Origin: Dendrobium chrysotoxum
Taxonomy: Eukaryota; Streptophyta; Magnoliopsida; Asparagales; Orchidaceae
NCBI GenBank assembly: GCA_019925795.1
Contig: CM034311.1
Location: 9,472,126 to 9,536,125 of the forward strand
DNA: 64,000 nt
Direction of reading: 5' to 3'
Under the pieces are notes generated by a model, which was not told where the DNA came from, searched no databases, and worked only from the letters and a program-made list of their open reading frames with translations. Positions 1 to 12,287 of this stretch are shown in pieces. Both the position numbers and the translations under genes were made by a program. Each line of letters begins with the position of its first letter. Positions within the stretch are counted from its first letter, which is position 1.

Positions 1-299
1 ATCTGATTGCAGAAATGGAGGTTTCTCCACTACAACCTTTCTTATGATGTGTTGAGTAGACAGAGATGCCAGTGACTCAGCCACATCTAGGCTTATTGAG
101 TTTGACCTCATACGCCGTTCAAGCTTTAGACTTATAAGAAACACACTCCTCAATGCTGAATATGTTAAAGTTGGTAGATTTGGAGTCATCCTCTATGGTT
201 GAATATTTTAGAGCCTATACACATTTGGTAGTGGCTTATCACGGGAACTTTGATTTCTGGTTAATTAGGAGAATTTAGTAGACTACAACTACTCAAACG
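1..299. repeat. Left flank of solo LTR D; part of a diverged direct repeat
   Basis: No gene is visible. The first ~150 bases resemble positions ~2050-2200 on the other side of the inserted LTR: both contain tctaggcttattgagt, then tgacctcata and a run ending near agcttta. They are diverged copies of one repeat unit. Because the pol of the Tat-type element lies to the right and reads leftwards, this is probably part of that element's 3' LTR, but the far LTR end lies outside the window. Confidence 0.45.
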
Positions 300-2000
300 T
301 AAAAGTTTGTGAGGGTTGTGAAACCCTAAAGAACTAGTATGAGGCTAACCAACAGGGGGGTGAATTGGTAGTTTTTAAAATTCTAAAACAATAAGAAAAT
401 TATTTTTATTCTTTTTTAATATTTTAAAAACAAAATAATAACCCTTGGTATAGAAGGAAAATAATTTCATAATAACAACACAATCAGAGTTTTCAATCAC
501 AGAACAAATCACAGAAATGTTCGAATATAAAATATGGAAAAAGTAATAAGAAAGAACACACCAAAATCTATAGTGGTTCGGTCAAATCTAACCTACATCT
601 ACTCCCCAAAAACCTCCTTTCTAGGTATTTCCCCCACAGCAAAGCGAATAAGTCCTTTTAAAATCTTTCTAATGACCCGGTGAGGCAGAGCACCTTGAAT
701 CCTTTTACTCCCTCCTAGAGTAAGCAGAGAACTTGATAATCCTTTTACTCCCTCCTGGAGTAGGCAGAGAACCTGATAATCTTTTTACTCCCTCCTGGAG
801 TAGGCAGAAAACCTAGATCTGATGCTGATAATCGCCTTCCCAGAGCCACCAAGGAACTAAGGACGAAGAAGGAAGAAGACGATTAAATCCTTGCTCGGAG
901 CAACCTTTGTTAATCCCCTCACAAGATTCTCTCTCTCTCCCAAACTCTCCTTCTCCTTCTCTAAGCTCTCTTAGGTTAGAATAGCAGCAAAAGATTTGCT
1001 AAAGAGCAAATAAGAGAACTTAAATAGGATGCTTCCAAAAGAGCCCTGATTTTTAATTTTGTGTCAAAGATCATCCAGAACGATACTATGATCCTCCTGT
1101 ATAATTAGTACAAAATATATCCCTTTCATCCAGGATGATCACCTTTTCTCTGTACGATCAGTAGAAGTATTTTATACATATCATCTCGTATGATTATTCG
1201 ATCGCCAAGGATGATTTGTTCAATATGGGTGGCAATCGACAAATCATCCCACAAACCTCTTGGGACGTCTAGGACGATCCCTTGGATGATCAGAAGAAAA
1301 TTATATTTTAGTCTTGGATGATAGGAGATCGTCCTTTGAAATATAATAGATTATCTAGGACGATCCAAGTAAATTGTCCTGTATGATATGATTGACCAAT
1401 CTAACCATAATTAGTCTCCTATCAATGGATTATTTTAGGCATGATTGTCATTAATCATCTAGGATGATATGTATCATCCTGTATGATAAGAACAAATTTT
1501 AAATTATAAAGTACTGCCTAAATTTTAATTGGCGGCTGTTTGTCTCAATTTGTACTGATCATCCTGTACGATCTAAATCATCTAAGATGATTAGTTAAGC
1601 AAAATTAATCACTATGGATGCCCTAATTAGGGTTTTGTATTCTTAATTAATCATCCAAGATAATTTACAATCGTCTTATACGATATGATCAAAAATAACA
1701 AAAACTCTAACTCACCAAAATTCTTCCCCTAAGTGTATATGTGCAAGGCGACTTAGCTTAAGGATCCATCGCAGTACATTTGACTCAAGAAAAGGTAAAA
1801 GATATATTAGAATTGAAATTATAGATTGACTCAATTCTAGTCTACATAATTTTGAGCTTATTGACATTCCAAGTGAACTTATGGACCTGAAAGGTTAGTG
1901 AGCAGAGCAGATAAAACAGATATGCAAGAATAATAGTAGTAAAGAAATAGTAATGTTTGTTATCATCAAAATCTCTATATTTGGGCACAGATTTACCAAA
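300..2000 (-). mobile_element. Sirevirus solo LTR (element D)
   Basis: A single Sirevirus LTR read on the minus strand, about 1.7 kb, with no internal region beside it. Its left edge (taaaagtttg, then aactagtatgaggctaacc and the G-run before tgaattggta) aligns with the reverse complement of the 3' edge of the LTRs at 27879 and 38633. Its right edge (ttatcatcaaaat, then gatttacc) aligns with the reverse complement of the LTR starts at 45118. Flanks are AAACG (295-299) and AAACT (2001-2005), an imperfect 5-bp target duplication, which fits LTR-LTR recombination. Terminal TG/CA are decayed. U3 palindromes (1072-1700) are heavily CpG-decayed. A TATA-like TATTTAAG lies near 1020-1030 on the minus strand. 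Confidence 0.75.
697..819 (-). repeat. 40-bp minisatellite, three copies, in LTR D
   Basis: Three head-to-tail copies of a ~40-bp unit beginning ccttttactccctcctgg. Read on the minus strand it matches the 39-bp unit in the LTRs of element B (ggttctctgcctgctt, then AGGAGGAAGCAAAAGG). It lies downstream of the TATA-like site, in the transcribed part of the LTR. Confidence 0.8.
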
Positions 2001-2005
2001 AAACT

Positions 2006-2542
2006 TATTGAGTCAAATAAGCTTCATGATTCTTACAGTCCCTTTTGATGGATTGACGGAATGGGAGTTCCTCTACTACATCCATTCTGATGTCATGTTT
2101 AGTAGAGGAGTTGCCAGCAACTCAGCCATGTCTAGGCTTATTGAGTCTGACCTCATACACCCATTCAAACCTTAAGCTTTAGGCTATAGAAGAATTTAAG
2201 CTGATCCAGCTTGACTTGCTGAAGTGTGTTAGTCACAAAAATTCTCTTTCCTTGCCTTTAAATTCTTGGTACAAAATTTTTTTTGAAGATCACCTGCATA
2301 TGCATTTATAGGGAAAATTATTCTATCATCCTATTTGAAGGAATATTTATAGTTGATGATTTTAAATATTTATTTAGGGATCTCAGCGTGAAGCACAATG
2401 TCGACCTAGATAATTATTAAAATGCTTCCAGTCTTATAGGAAGATTTTAGATAGGTTTAATACTTTAGAATTTTAAATATTTATTTGGGGATTTCGTCAT
2501 ACGATATATTTTTGACCTAAAAAATATTAAAAATTCCCCCTA
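2006..2542 (-). mobile_element. Left (3') LTR portion of the Tat-type gypsy element E
   Basis: A/T-rich sequence without a gene. It lies beyond a minus-strand polypurine-like tract (read on minus: gatagggggaattttt, about 2537-2552) that follows the end of integrase, so it should be the start of the 3' LTR. It contains a ~118-bp direct repeat: ttttaaatatttattt plus agggatctc at ~2354 and plus ggggatttc at ~2472. The LTR continues left across solo LTR D to the window edge. Confidence 0.5.
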
Positions 2543-2689
2543 TCTTGTGCGGGATTTTATGGAATTTTTTAAATGCATTATTGTACTATAAGAAAATTTC
2601 AAAATATACAAGTACGTGTGTTAAAAAATACATATAACACTTTAACCATCATATAGTATATTAAATTCAAAATTTTCTTTCATGGTCTT

Positions 2690-3790
2690 CATGCATGATA
2701 TTTCTTCAAATACTGATAATTGATTAGTAGCATATGCCTATGACTATTCAGATCAATAAACTGATAAGCTCCTCCTTGGTACACCTTCTTGATGATGAAG
2801 AGGCACTCTGAGTTGGTCACAAATTTTTTAATAATTTTTTAGTGTGGGATAATTAGCCTTCTCAGCACTAGAACCAATTCCCCTTCTTGAAATACTCAGT
2901 GGTGCACCATCTGATGAAAAGATTTATCCATCCTTACTCAATAGATCTCCAAGTTTTGTTGAGCTTATAATATGGTTTCATTGAGTGCATCGAGCTCTTC
3001 CATCCTCAGGCGAGCTTTTTTCTCCTGAGTGAGATCATGCTAGATAGCTAAGGTAAGTTGCAGAAGCTCAATCTCTAGTGGCAACACTACTTCAATCCCA
3101 AACACCAATGCGTAATAAGTAGCTTTACTTGGCATTTTATAAGTAGTGCAATACCCTCATAGTGCTTCTAACAGCTTAGTGTGCCACTCTCTTTTATTTT
3201 TGGTGAGAATCTTCTTTAGCAACTTTATCATTATTTTGTTGAAGGCTTCTGCCAAGCCATTTACCCTTAGATTTATATAGAAGAGTATCGCCAATTAGTT
3301 TTGTGTCGATCGATGAACTTATGGATTCGGGTGCTCTTGAATGTTGTACCATTGTATAAGATCATATGTACGTATGTAACTTCTTTAAGTGGAGCCATTT
3401 CTGCCTACTTAGAAAAGGTAGTCAGTTGCTACCACTATGAATCGGTGCCCAACTTATGATAGTGGATCTATTGGCCTGATTAGATTAGTGTCCCATCATT
3501 CAAATGGCCATGACACTACTGTAGGGTGTAATGGATTTGATGGTTGATGTATAACATCACCGTTAATCTAACACTTGTGTTGTACCTCTTAGCATGGTTA
3601 ATATAATCTTTCACCATTATTGGCTAATAATAATTCATTTTCTTAATTTTAGTGGCCATTTTGGGACCTGACTAGTGTGCACCACAAAGTCCTTTGTAAA
3701 CTTCAATTACCACTGTATCGGCCTCTTTGGTCCCTAGGCACCTTAGCCACATCTATTCAAAATCTTATCAATATAGCGTATTGTTGACAA
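2690..3790 (-). pseudogene. Tat-type integrase (element E), broken
   Basis: Minus-strand translation in mixed frames gives integrase blocks in the right order: a zinc-binding-domain-like region (EVYKGLCGAH, then KMNYYWPIMVKDYINHAKR) around 3580-3730, core-domain pieces (QLTTFSK, PLKEVTYVH) around 3380-3440, then the conserved stretch AWQKPSTK/KLLKKILTKNK around 3190-3270. The C-terminal region contains EEKARLRMEELDALNE (~2970-3030) and LINYQYLKKY near 2700. It joins element cDNA to host DNA in active copies. At least ten stops or frameshifts are visible, so it is not functional. Confidence 0.75.
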
Positions 3791-4099
3791 ACATGTATCA
3801 TAATGTTCTCTTTCAGATTTTTGCAGCGAGTGACTTATTTATTGGGAGTTTACTTTCTTTAGAGTAATCAATGAAGGTTGCCTCTAATCTTCTTCTTCTT
3901 TGAAGTCAAAGAAACATAACCATGACTCTGAACCTCTACTAGATCTACGTCTTTTGGCTACATGGTGTTCTTCTAGTTGGTTCTCAAGAGCTACTTGTTG
4001 GAGAGGTTGAGTATCAACTAGAGTTGTATCCTGCTGGCTTGAATATGATATTCTCTCTGCCTATTGGAATTGCAAGAATGCTGGCTTTAGGACCTAACG

Positions 4100-4480
4100 G
4101 GTATAGACTCCAATCAATATAGCCTCCTCATTATCCATATTTTCCATTTGGCCAGGCAATCTACTTTGTTGTTCTGACGTTGAGAAACTTGAGCTATCTT
4201 AATATTCGACACTTATTTTAGAAGCTTAAGAGTTCATCGGTTGTAATGGGACAGCTCAAGCATGTAAATCTTATAGATACCTAGAACTTAATTTATGACA
4301 AGTTGAGAATTGATGTATATTTGAAGATTTTGAATCCTAACTGAAATGGAAATCTTTAAACCAGCTATCAGAGCCTCATATTCATGGTCCAAGGTTCAGT
4401 TAGACTGAATGAAAATCTCATTATGTCTCCCTCATGTGCTATGAAATTGAGATCGATTCCAGCTCGAGCCTTTGTAAGAT
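4100..4480 (-). pseudogene. Archaeal-type second RNase H of element E, broken
   Basis: Between the RT-linked RNase H and integrase, the minus strand encodes HEGDIMRFSFSLTEPW followed by decayed sequence with a few recognisable matches to the family (SFSFxLTE, then the degraded DSQLV and ADALA regions). This is the second ribonuclease H domain of the Tat lineage, which degrades the RNA of the RNA:DNA hybrid. It is interrupted by several stops. The assignment rests on order, position and a short well-matched block rather than on all catalytic residues. Confidence 0.55.
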
Positions 4481-4680
4481 TTGGTGGCTAGGCAGGTTTA
4501 ATCGATGATGCTCCATCAAAATACATCTCCCATACTTATGACTTCTTTTGCTCTTAAACATACATGATCTGATCATCAGGCAGATCATCATTAAGAGGTG
4601 AATTTATAGGAATGGGATGCATAGAGAGAATATCTACCAAAGCTTGCCCATTCACTGCCTTTTGTAACATATACATGATA

Positions 4681-5990
4681 TTAAACTGCAGGAGTATCAC
4701 GACCAACCTGACGACCTATCAATGCTAGTTTTGTCATCAATAACTTCAGCGGATCAATCTTTGATATCAGTATAATTTTATGAGACAGCATGTAATGGCG
4801 GAGTTTTTGGACTACAAAAATCAACACTAGATTACTTCTCAATTGGGGAATAAAGATCTCCACTCTGATTAACCTCTGACTAATATAGTAGAGTACATTT
4901 TCCTTTCCTTCTTTATTATGCTGGGCTAATAGTGCTCTGAGGGATTCTTCTAATACTGCAGTGTACAAAATAATAGGCTTTCTTGGAATCAGCACTACGA
5001 GAATTGGCAGATTTAACAAGTATCTCCTGATACTATCGAAGGCCTCCTAGAACTCTTTGTCTCATATGAAGTGAGCATCCTTCATCATCTATTCGAAAAA
5101 CTGTTGGCACCTATCTGATAGATTTGATATGCATCGCCGAATGAAAGCTAACTTCCCTTGCAAGGAGCAAAACTGTTGAATGTTTCTTAGCAGTGACATA
5201 TCCATAATTACCTTAATCTTCTTGGGATCAATTTCAATTCCTCGATGGAGAAGAATGTACCCATAAAATTTCCCTGAGGAGACACAAAAAGCATATTTGA
5301 GGGGATTCTTCTTCAGATCAAACTTTTTGATTCTCTAAAATACGATTCTCAGATCACTTAGGGGGTCTTTTTGGTCCATGCTCTTAATGACGAGTTCATC
5401 CACATAGCATTCAACCTTCTGATATATTAATTCATAAAACATGTATGTCATCAGCTGCTGATAGGTGGCACCAACATTCTTTAGGCTGAAAGGTATGATC
5501 GTGTAGCAAAATATATCGATGAGCATTCTGAATAACATGTGCCTTTCATCTTTAAGTGTCATCTTGATCTGATTATATCCAGATGACTCATCCATAAATG
5601 AGAACATGTCATAGTTAGACATGGCTTCAACTAACAGCTTTGACACTACGAATGGAAAATCATCTTTTGGACCCTCCTTATTGAGGTCCCTGAAGTCGAT
5701 ACAGATATGGATCTAACCATTCTTCTTCTTGATAGGGATAATATTGGCGATCCAATTGACATATTTTTTTCTTCTAGAATGAAGCCCACTTCTATAAGCT
5801 TCTTCACCTCTGCAATCACCTTCTCGTCAATATCTAGTCTCCTTATTCTTGGAGCTTGTTTGATAGGTGTTGCATTCCCTTTGATGGCTAGTCACTGAAC
5901 TGCGATATCAGGGGATAAGCTAGGCATCTTAACATATGTCCATGCAAAGCAATCCCTGAATTCACAGAGGAGCTCTTTTATTTCTTCCAT
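4681..5990 (-). pseudogene. RT and RNase H of Tat-type element E, broken
   Basis: Minus-strand reverse transcriptase with RNase H. The N-terminal linker (EKVIAEVKKLIEVGFI) lies near 5800-5850, the ICIDFRDLN block near 5700, then FSFMDESSGYNQIKM and the catalytic-site region CYVDELVIKS (YVDD changed to YVDE) in the open part at 5335-5646. RNase H follows at 4681-5019 (PIILYTAVLEESL, then YYISQRL, LRHYMLSH). In the family this enzyme copies element RNA into DNA. The second catalytic Asp of YVDD is Glu here and the reading frame breaks between RT and RNase H, so it is a pseudogene. Confidence 0.85.
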
Positions 5991-7079
5991 TTTTTCCTCT
6001 AAAAGGAGAGTACTGATGAAGCTCGGGTGAGGATCTTCTTCAGTTCCCAAGTTAATTTTTTTTTATTCATCCATAGTAGCCACCTGTCCAACATCTTCAA
6101 GCTCTTCTGGTGCAGGTTTAGCTTATACAGGTAGATCATCTTAAAGGTATACTTCATACATTTCCTCCTTGTTACTATCATTAGATTTAATTTCCCCAAA
6201 TGTGATTGTATGGTAAGTCTCCTTTTGAGAGTACTTCTGCATAATGAATATGAGACCTCATCTTGCAAGAATATACTTTCTTCGTAATGTATGAGGATTT
6301 CTTTGATAGTAGATACTCGGGTGGAGGTGAGCTTGCATCTAATAGTACCGATATTTAGCTTATTTCCATAGCATTTTTTGAATATTTTTGGGACAAAATC
6401 AAGGCATTCTCGTAGGCATAATCTCTATGGAATTAATGAGCTCGACAAGCTAGTCATAGTTTTCTTCTTCATGTTTTTCAGCTTTGTAGAGTAAAATGAC
6501 TGGCGCAATCCCTTTGCTAAGAGAAGGAACATAAAGTGATTTATTCTCTTTAATTTTATATATCTCTCGAGGGGATATTTCTTTGAAATGTCATGGAGGA
6601 AGACTCATGACCATGAATATGCTATCTGAAATTGACAAGCTACCCATTCTTTTTGAGAAGATACAGTGCACCTAGCTCATGTAGGTAGACTAATAGTCAT
6701 AGTCAGAGTTTGAATATTTTGTATTATTCTTTCCCTTGGCCATAAACTGGCACGTCTTCTTGGATTTGGTAGGGATGACATTATCTTCATCTATGTCACT
6801 CTCTAGGTGAGGTACAACCCTTCTTTACTTATAAGTGGTGGTTACTTTGGGAAGAGTTAGTACTGCCTTCTTTCTCCTTACTTTCATCTTACCTTCTTAT
6901 TTGGGCTGCTTTGCAGTCTTTGAATTCAATGCCTTGGTCTTAAGAAAGTTAGATGGCTTCGGGTATTTTGGAATGAAATATTTGGCATCTTCGTATATCT
7001 TTGCTTCATGAACTACAAGGGACTAGATATCACCCGAGATCCTGAACTCTTCTCCATCCCTAAGGTACTTCATACATTA

Positions 7080-7450
7080 ATGTAGGGTTGACGGAAATGC
7101 CATATTCATGCAACTAGGGGCAAACCATAAGAACCTTGAATGAGGTGTCCACATCAATCACATGGAATTTGGCTTTAATGTATTGTTCTCTGAATATTAG
7201 AGGGAGTACAAATGACCTTAAAGTCTTCTATATTTTCACGTTAAATCCATGTACCATCAACTTATCGTGTCCAAGGTGCTACACATTAAGGCACAGTGAT
7301 CTTAATGCTTTCAAGCTTATAAGATTTATGAAAGATTTGGGATCAACCAGGATCTGGATGATTATGATGTCGTCGCTCTCTATAGTGATGTAGAGGGCAG
7401 TTTTGATCTGCTATTCTGAGCATAATGTCATCTTCAACGAAGGTGATAAT
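7080..7450 (-). pseudogene. Retroviral-type aspartic protease of element E, broken
   Basis: Minus-strand reading in one main frame gives NCPLHITIESDDIIIIQ followed by LVDPKSFINLISLKALR, then a block with REQYIKAKFHVIDVD and TSFKVLMVCP. This matches the protease of Tat elements, where the active-site region reads D-P-G-S; here Gly is replaced by Lys. In active copies it cleaves the Gag-Pol polyprotein. One TAG and small lesions interrupt the domain. Confidence 0.7.
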
Positions 7451-8499
7451 CAACATGTTCTGAGCTTGTACGACATCAGTCATGCGATGCTCAATAAAGT
7501 ATACTTCGTATCTTCCAAGATCTTTGACAGCCAAAATTAAAGTTTCATGAATGTCTTCAGATAATATAAGAGCTTTTATATGTTGAATTATGGTGGGATT
7601 TTTCTTAGATTAGATAAGATATTATAATCTATCACTTTAGTAGAAGCATATTTCTTCTTGGGGCCCTTAGGGATAATATTATAATTGATAATTATCTCCT
7701 TCCCTTTTTCTTTATTGAGGACCCCCTTCTTCGACGGAGGTGGTAGCACCTTGCAACTTCTTAGCTGCATTTGGGCTACCTCATTTGGCACAAACTCACT
7801 TAACGGAGCTTCTTTCTTGGAATCGATCATCATAGCATCCAGAGACTAATTTTTGGGTTCAAAATCACACTCCAATCTCATATGCTCCATTTCTGATGCT
7901 ATATTGTGCCCTGATTCATCTTTATTTGGAAAGTATAAATCTTGTTTTGAGCTGTAATCCATCGATGATACGATCAAACTAGACTTTAAAGTCACTTTTT
8001 AAGTAAATTCTTCCCTCATCAATGTATCAAACATCATCGAGATGACTTGGAATGATTCAATAAGAAGCGAGTCTTCATTAGCTTCTTCTACTTCATCAAT
8101 TTTAAGCTCTATCATAAAATCAGTGAGCTTAAGGGGACGCCTTATAGTTTGGTAGTATTCATCCAAACTATCAATGATGCTTTGAGTGGGTGTCTTTTTT
8201 CTTTGGGCTTCTTTAATTTGGTTTTCTTTTTGGAGGACTTCACTTTATTAGATTTTGTGGAGCAATCTTGGCTAGGATGTTATTTAGAAGTAGATACTTA
8301 TGCATTAGGCAACCCCTTCAGATCTAACACTGGCTCAGTCGGAGACTTCCATTTCATGCCTGGAACTCCTTTAAGCTGGTTCAACATCTTCACTATATTC
8401 TTAGAGACCGCAGTCTCCCATTACTCCTCTTGAGATGGTTCCTTGGCTTTTCCTTCTCTAATTAGGGGTATGAATAAGGAAGTAACCACCTGAGGTGTT

Positions 8500-9470
8500 T
8501 CTCTTTTAGGGTAAGCCAGCACATTATCTGATCATGTGAGTTTTAGCCGCTTATATTTTCTCTTTAGCCAATTCTTGTAGATGTAGCAATCTTCGATAGG
8601 ATGGCTGGCTAATTACCCAATGATACGGGCAATAGTTTTGGTCACCAATATGATTGGAATCTTCGGGTCTCTTACATTCTAGTAGTTTAAACCCGATTTG
8701 AGTGCATGTCAGAACAACTTAGCAATACTTTCCCTCTTGAATGAATATTCTCTCTCCATCTTCTCTTTAAGGGATGGGAACATTCGATCACCAGTTTTTA
8801 TTTTTTACTTTAGGCATTCTCCTCCATCCTAAAAAGTTCACGGCTTATCATTTTCTCTAAGTGTCAGTTTTAAATAAGGGTTGGGATGTATGGGTTTTTT
8901 TCTTTTATCTTCTTTATATACAGGTTGCTTGCCTTTATCAATGTTATATACAATATACTTTCCCTTATTAGCTCTGGAGAAGAATGTGGAATCAGCTTTG
9001 CCTCTCCTGGTATCAGAGGTTTTAGCCTTTATGGGATTATCAGAGTAGCTTTCTGATCTGGATAAGTTTAGCTTCTCGAATTTCCCAACTATGTTAAGTA
9101 GATCCTAAAATATGGTGATGATAGTCATGTGCAAAAATGGATGTATCTTATCAATGATATTTTCCATTAGTAGCTGAATGACATGCTCATCTTCTAGTAG
9201 TATCTCACATTTCATGCTCAAATTATACCAATGTGTTATATATTTTATCGTTGACTAATCTCTCTTCCATTTATCTAAGGGGAGGTCAACGAAAGTTATC
9301 TTCTCAGTCCCATTAGCGAACCTCTTTATGAACATCATTTTTAACTCCATAAAAGTTTTCATATAGTCATTTAGCAATTCAACATACCATTCAAAAAATA
9401 GTCGCTATCAAGTTACTGACAAATTATCATAAAAAAGAGCATCATTTCTTCCCGTGTTACCGCAAGTGGC
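8500..9470 (-). pseudogene. Gag of Tat-type element E, broken
   Basis: Minus-strand translation around 9080-9360 gives the retrotransposon-gag pattern: KMMFIKRFANG, then DLPLDKWKRD, a tryptophan-tyrosine block (WYNLSMKCEILLEDEH) and a run of hydrophobics (LLMENIIDKIHPFL). This is the capsid-like domain of plant gypsy Gag. Further left the reading frame becomes fragmentary towards protease. No zinc knuckle was confirmed. Confidence 0.6.
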
Positions 9471-10458
9471 TTTAAATTATGCTAGGGGTTGCCTGGGGTT
9501 ATTATTACCATCGAAGGTATTGAATTTTGGGACTGAGTATCCTTTTGGGTATGAATCCTGGTCATATTCTACGAGATACGGTGACACTTGCCTATCAAAT
9601 TTTCCACTTGATCAATGGTCATAATAGCCTTGATCTTTTCAATAATTATTCCCTCCAGCTAGGCAGCCATCATAGGCTCATAGGTAGTTATTATATTATA
9701 TTGAGTGAGTTGGAAAACGATGATATTAATTTCATTTCCACCGTTAGAAGTGCCTCACACTCCTAAAAGTTAAGGTGCTCAAAGGTTTGGAGGATTATCA
9801 GGAGAAGTAGGTGTAAGGCCTATGGAAATCGTTCTTTGCATCATTTGTATCATTGCTGTCATTTGGGCCATCATCTAAGTCATTTTCTCATTTAACTGAG
9901 AGATTTCCCTATCTTTGGCTCTCATTTGTTGTCGCATCTGCCTTTGTATATCTACGAGTGTGATAGTATCGAGGGTGAGTGGGTTCTCTTCAGGCTCCTC
10001 CTCTCCTTCTTCTGAGGAGTGGCCACCTCTACTGGCAACAAATCAATTCTTATAGTGGCATCAACATACCTATCTAGGTGGTGGCTGCCAATCACCATCA
10101 TCTTTACCATCATTACAATCGGTGTTAACATGCCTTACAATGTAGACTACCTTGACGTCCATGGTGTTTTCTTTATCTTCCTCTTCTTCTTCTTGAACTC
10201 AAATCTCCAAGCATTACTGCCACTGAATTTTTGGTTTAACATTCAGGATGAAGATTTATTCGAATCGTGGGCTGTGGTCAAAGATGATACCCTCCTTTGA
10301 TGGTGTTGACGAGTGAATAGATCCCCTGGAGGATTCTTCAGGGTTTCAACCATCGAGCCAGGTGTCATAATGGACCTTCTTGGGTACCCATTTCTGATAT
10401 TACTTATTGTCTTGGATAGATCTCTTGAATCTGCACTAGATATCATGCCCAAATCTAC

Positions 10459-10533
<75 letters not shown>

Positions 10534-11727
10534 TCTCTTCTAAATTAGGCTTTGGCCTCCATATCTCTTTTCCTTTTCACAAGGATCTTTCAATAGTGAA
10601 TCTCTGAACTTACAGTTCAGGTATCACACCCCTATGGTCACCATGAAAGGGTGGCCTAAATTTTCTTTGATTTACCACAGGCGACGACTCTCATGGTACG
10701 GTTCTCCTGACTATGATCACCAGTGTCCTTTGGAGTTTCTTTTTCATCAGCCCCTTATCTTTCATAATCGTCAGGACCCTATATACTCAAGTAGATAGGG
10801 TTTCAGGTCCCTTCTTATTGGGGGCTAGAGCTTCGCATTAGTGTACCCAAAAAGATTTATTTAGTTCATCAGTGGAATTATTCTTTTTTTACCCATTTAA
10901 GATCTTTAAATCTGTTCTGGGTAAGAACATTCACTTTTGGCTCTTCAATGGGCATTGTGGAGGGATGAACAAATAGCTGTTACTGAGCCCATAGCTTAGC
11001 ATTCTTCTTCCTTCTCTACCTCTGGGTCATCCTTCCTTCACATGAGGAAGCTTCAAGATCATTCCTTCCAGGTGCAACAAGATCCCAGTGTAAGGAAGTG
11101 GTGTTTGTAGTCACCACAGAAATTTTTTTCCAAGCCACAACCCTTCTTGTTGCAGGGGTTTCAGATTTTGACAACCTTTTGAAGACTGAGACCCTCTTCT
11201 AGGGGAACTAATTGGCAGTAACAACTCTTGCTGGCTGTGGTCGCTGTGGTGGTGGATGCATGCGACAAGTAGCAACATCAGCAGAATATGGCCTCCTAGC
11301 AGGCTCTTCAGTATCCATGTCGTATACTGGAACGATAGCAGCCCTTGCAATAACTGTAGAGAATTATAGCCCACCAAATTGAATGGTAGCTCCGGAGTTT
11401 CCAATGTTAATGATAGCATTTGTCAGTTGAATGTTGGCACCACGTCCTAGTTGGAAAGTGAAATGAGTGTTCTAGAGGTCCATTTTACATAAAAAGAAAG
11501 ATGAGGTTAATAATCAGAATATGATATATTACCCCATACTTTTAAAGTGCAAGGACTTGATAGAACAAAATGATTAATAAATAATTTAAATAAATTTTAA
11601 TCCCACTTAATGAACTGTTAATGAATTTATTAAATGATCATTTTAGAATAATTAAGAATTTTAGTGCATGTTGATTTAGCTACTACTATAGCACTTTGGC
11701 AACTAGCTAAAGATAGGAAGAGAAACT
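9471..11727 (-). other. Gag N-terminus and leader region of element E
   Basis: About 2.2 kb with no gene I can support. The right half (10600-11450) should be untranslated leader of element E because it lies between gag and the primer-site-like sequence. Short open stretches on both strands look like chance ORFs. A pure (CT)n tract lies at 10462-10528. Confidence 0.45.
10462..10528. repeat. (CT)n microsatellite
   Basis: About 33 uninterrupted CT units, followed by an imperfect tcttctcttc tail. Confidence 0.98.
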
Positions 11728-11745
11728 ATCCAAGTGGAGTCACCA
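11728..11745 (-). promoter_or_regulatory. Candidate primer-binding site of element E
   Basis: Read on the minus strand this is atggtgactccacttgga, next to the LTR edge. It resembles the TGGCGACTCCACT type of primer site I associate with plant Tat elements, with a few changes. The assignment is inferred from position and similarity; the primer tRNA was not checked. Confidence 0.45.
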
Positions 11746-11747
11746 TA

Positions 11748-12287
11748 AATCTGTCGGCTCCAAAAATTAACACCCCGGCCTCCTCTCTTTCAGGAGAGTT
11801 TTAATGAATTAAGTTCTGAGGTAAATTTTTAGAAGGCAGATTGGGTTTGAAATAAGACACTGCCTAGAGATTTCTCCCTCATTTTGTGTGTTTTACATAT
11901 AGCGGTCAATATCTGATCTATTTCTACGATTAAGAGTCTCATTATGATAACTATGTTATTTACATTCATTAGTCCAAAATATTTTATTTTCACAAGTATC
12001 AATTTCTTTACAAGTTTTTCTTTCAGTGATAAAAACTTTAAAATATCATTTTTATTTTTAATAGGATAAGTCATGTATTTGAAGTAGTAGTAGTAGTTAA
12101 GTTGTAATTAAGCAGAATACTTTCTTGTGGGTTCAAAACTCTACTCTATCAGTTTATTACTTGATTTAGCATGTGTACTTACATATTTTAGTGAGTTTAC
12201 ATTAATTTTATATCAAAAAAATTCTAAGTAGATTATAAACCCACTAAGTCCCATACTAACTCATACTACTACCTACCCATCAAACAA
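11748..12287 (-). mobile_element. Right (5') LTR portion of element E
   Basis: Sequence from ggctccaaaaatt rightwards, just outside the primer-site-like sequence. Its first ~140 bases recur at 24926-25065 (ggctccaaaat, gggagttttaatg, attaagttctg, aaggcagatt, cctagagatt), so this is a repeated LTR edge (U5) of a Tat-type family. No gene. The LTR seems to stop where chromovirus RT begins. Confidence 0.55.

Larger units (their letters stand above)
2543..11747 (-). mobile_element. Decayed Ty3/gypsy element of the Tat lineage (element E), internal region
   Basis: Minus-strand retrotransposon remnant. From right to left (5' to 3' of the element) it shows a primer-site-like sequence (~11730), a long leader, gag, protease, RT, RNase H, a second archaeal-type RNase H and integrase, ending at a polypurine-like tract near 2540. 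The second RNase H between the RT-linked RNase H and integrase is diagnostic for the Tat/Ogre group of plant Ty3/gypsy elements. Stops and frameshifts occur in every domain, so it is inactive. Its right end abuts a chromovirus RT starting mid-domain at ~12288, which suggests insertion of E into that gene. Confidence 0.8.
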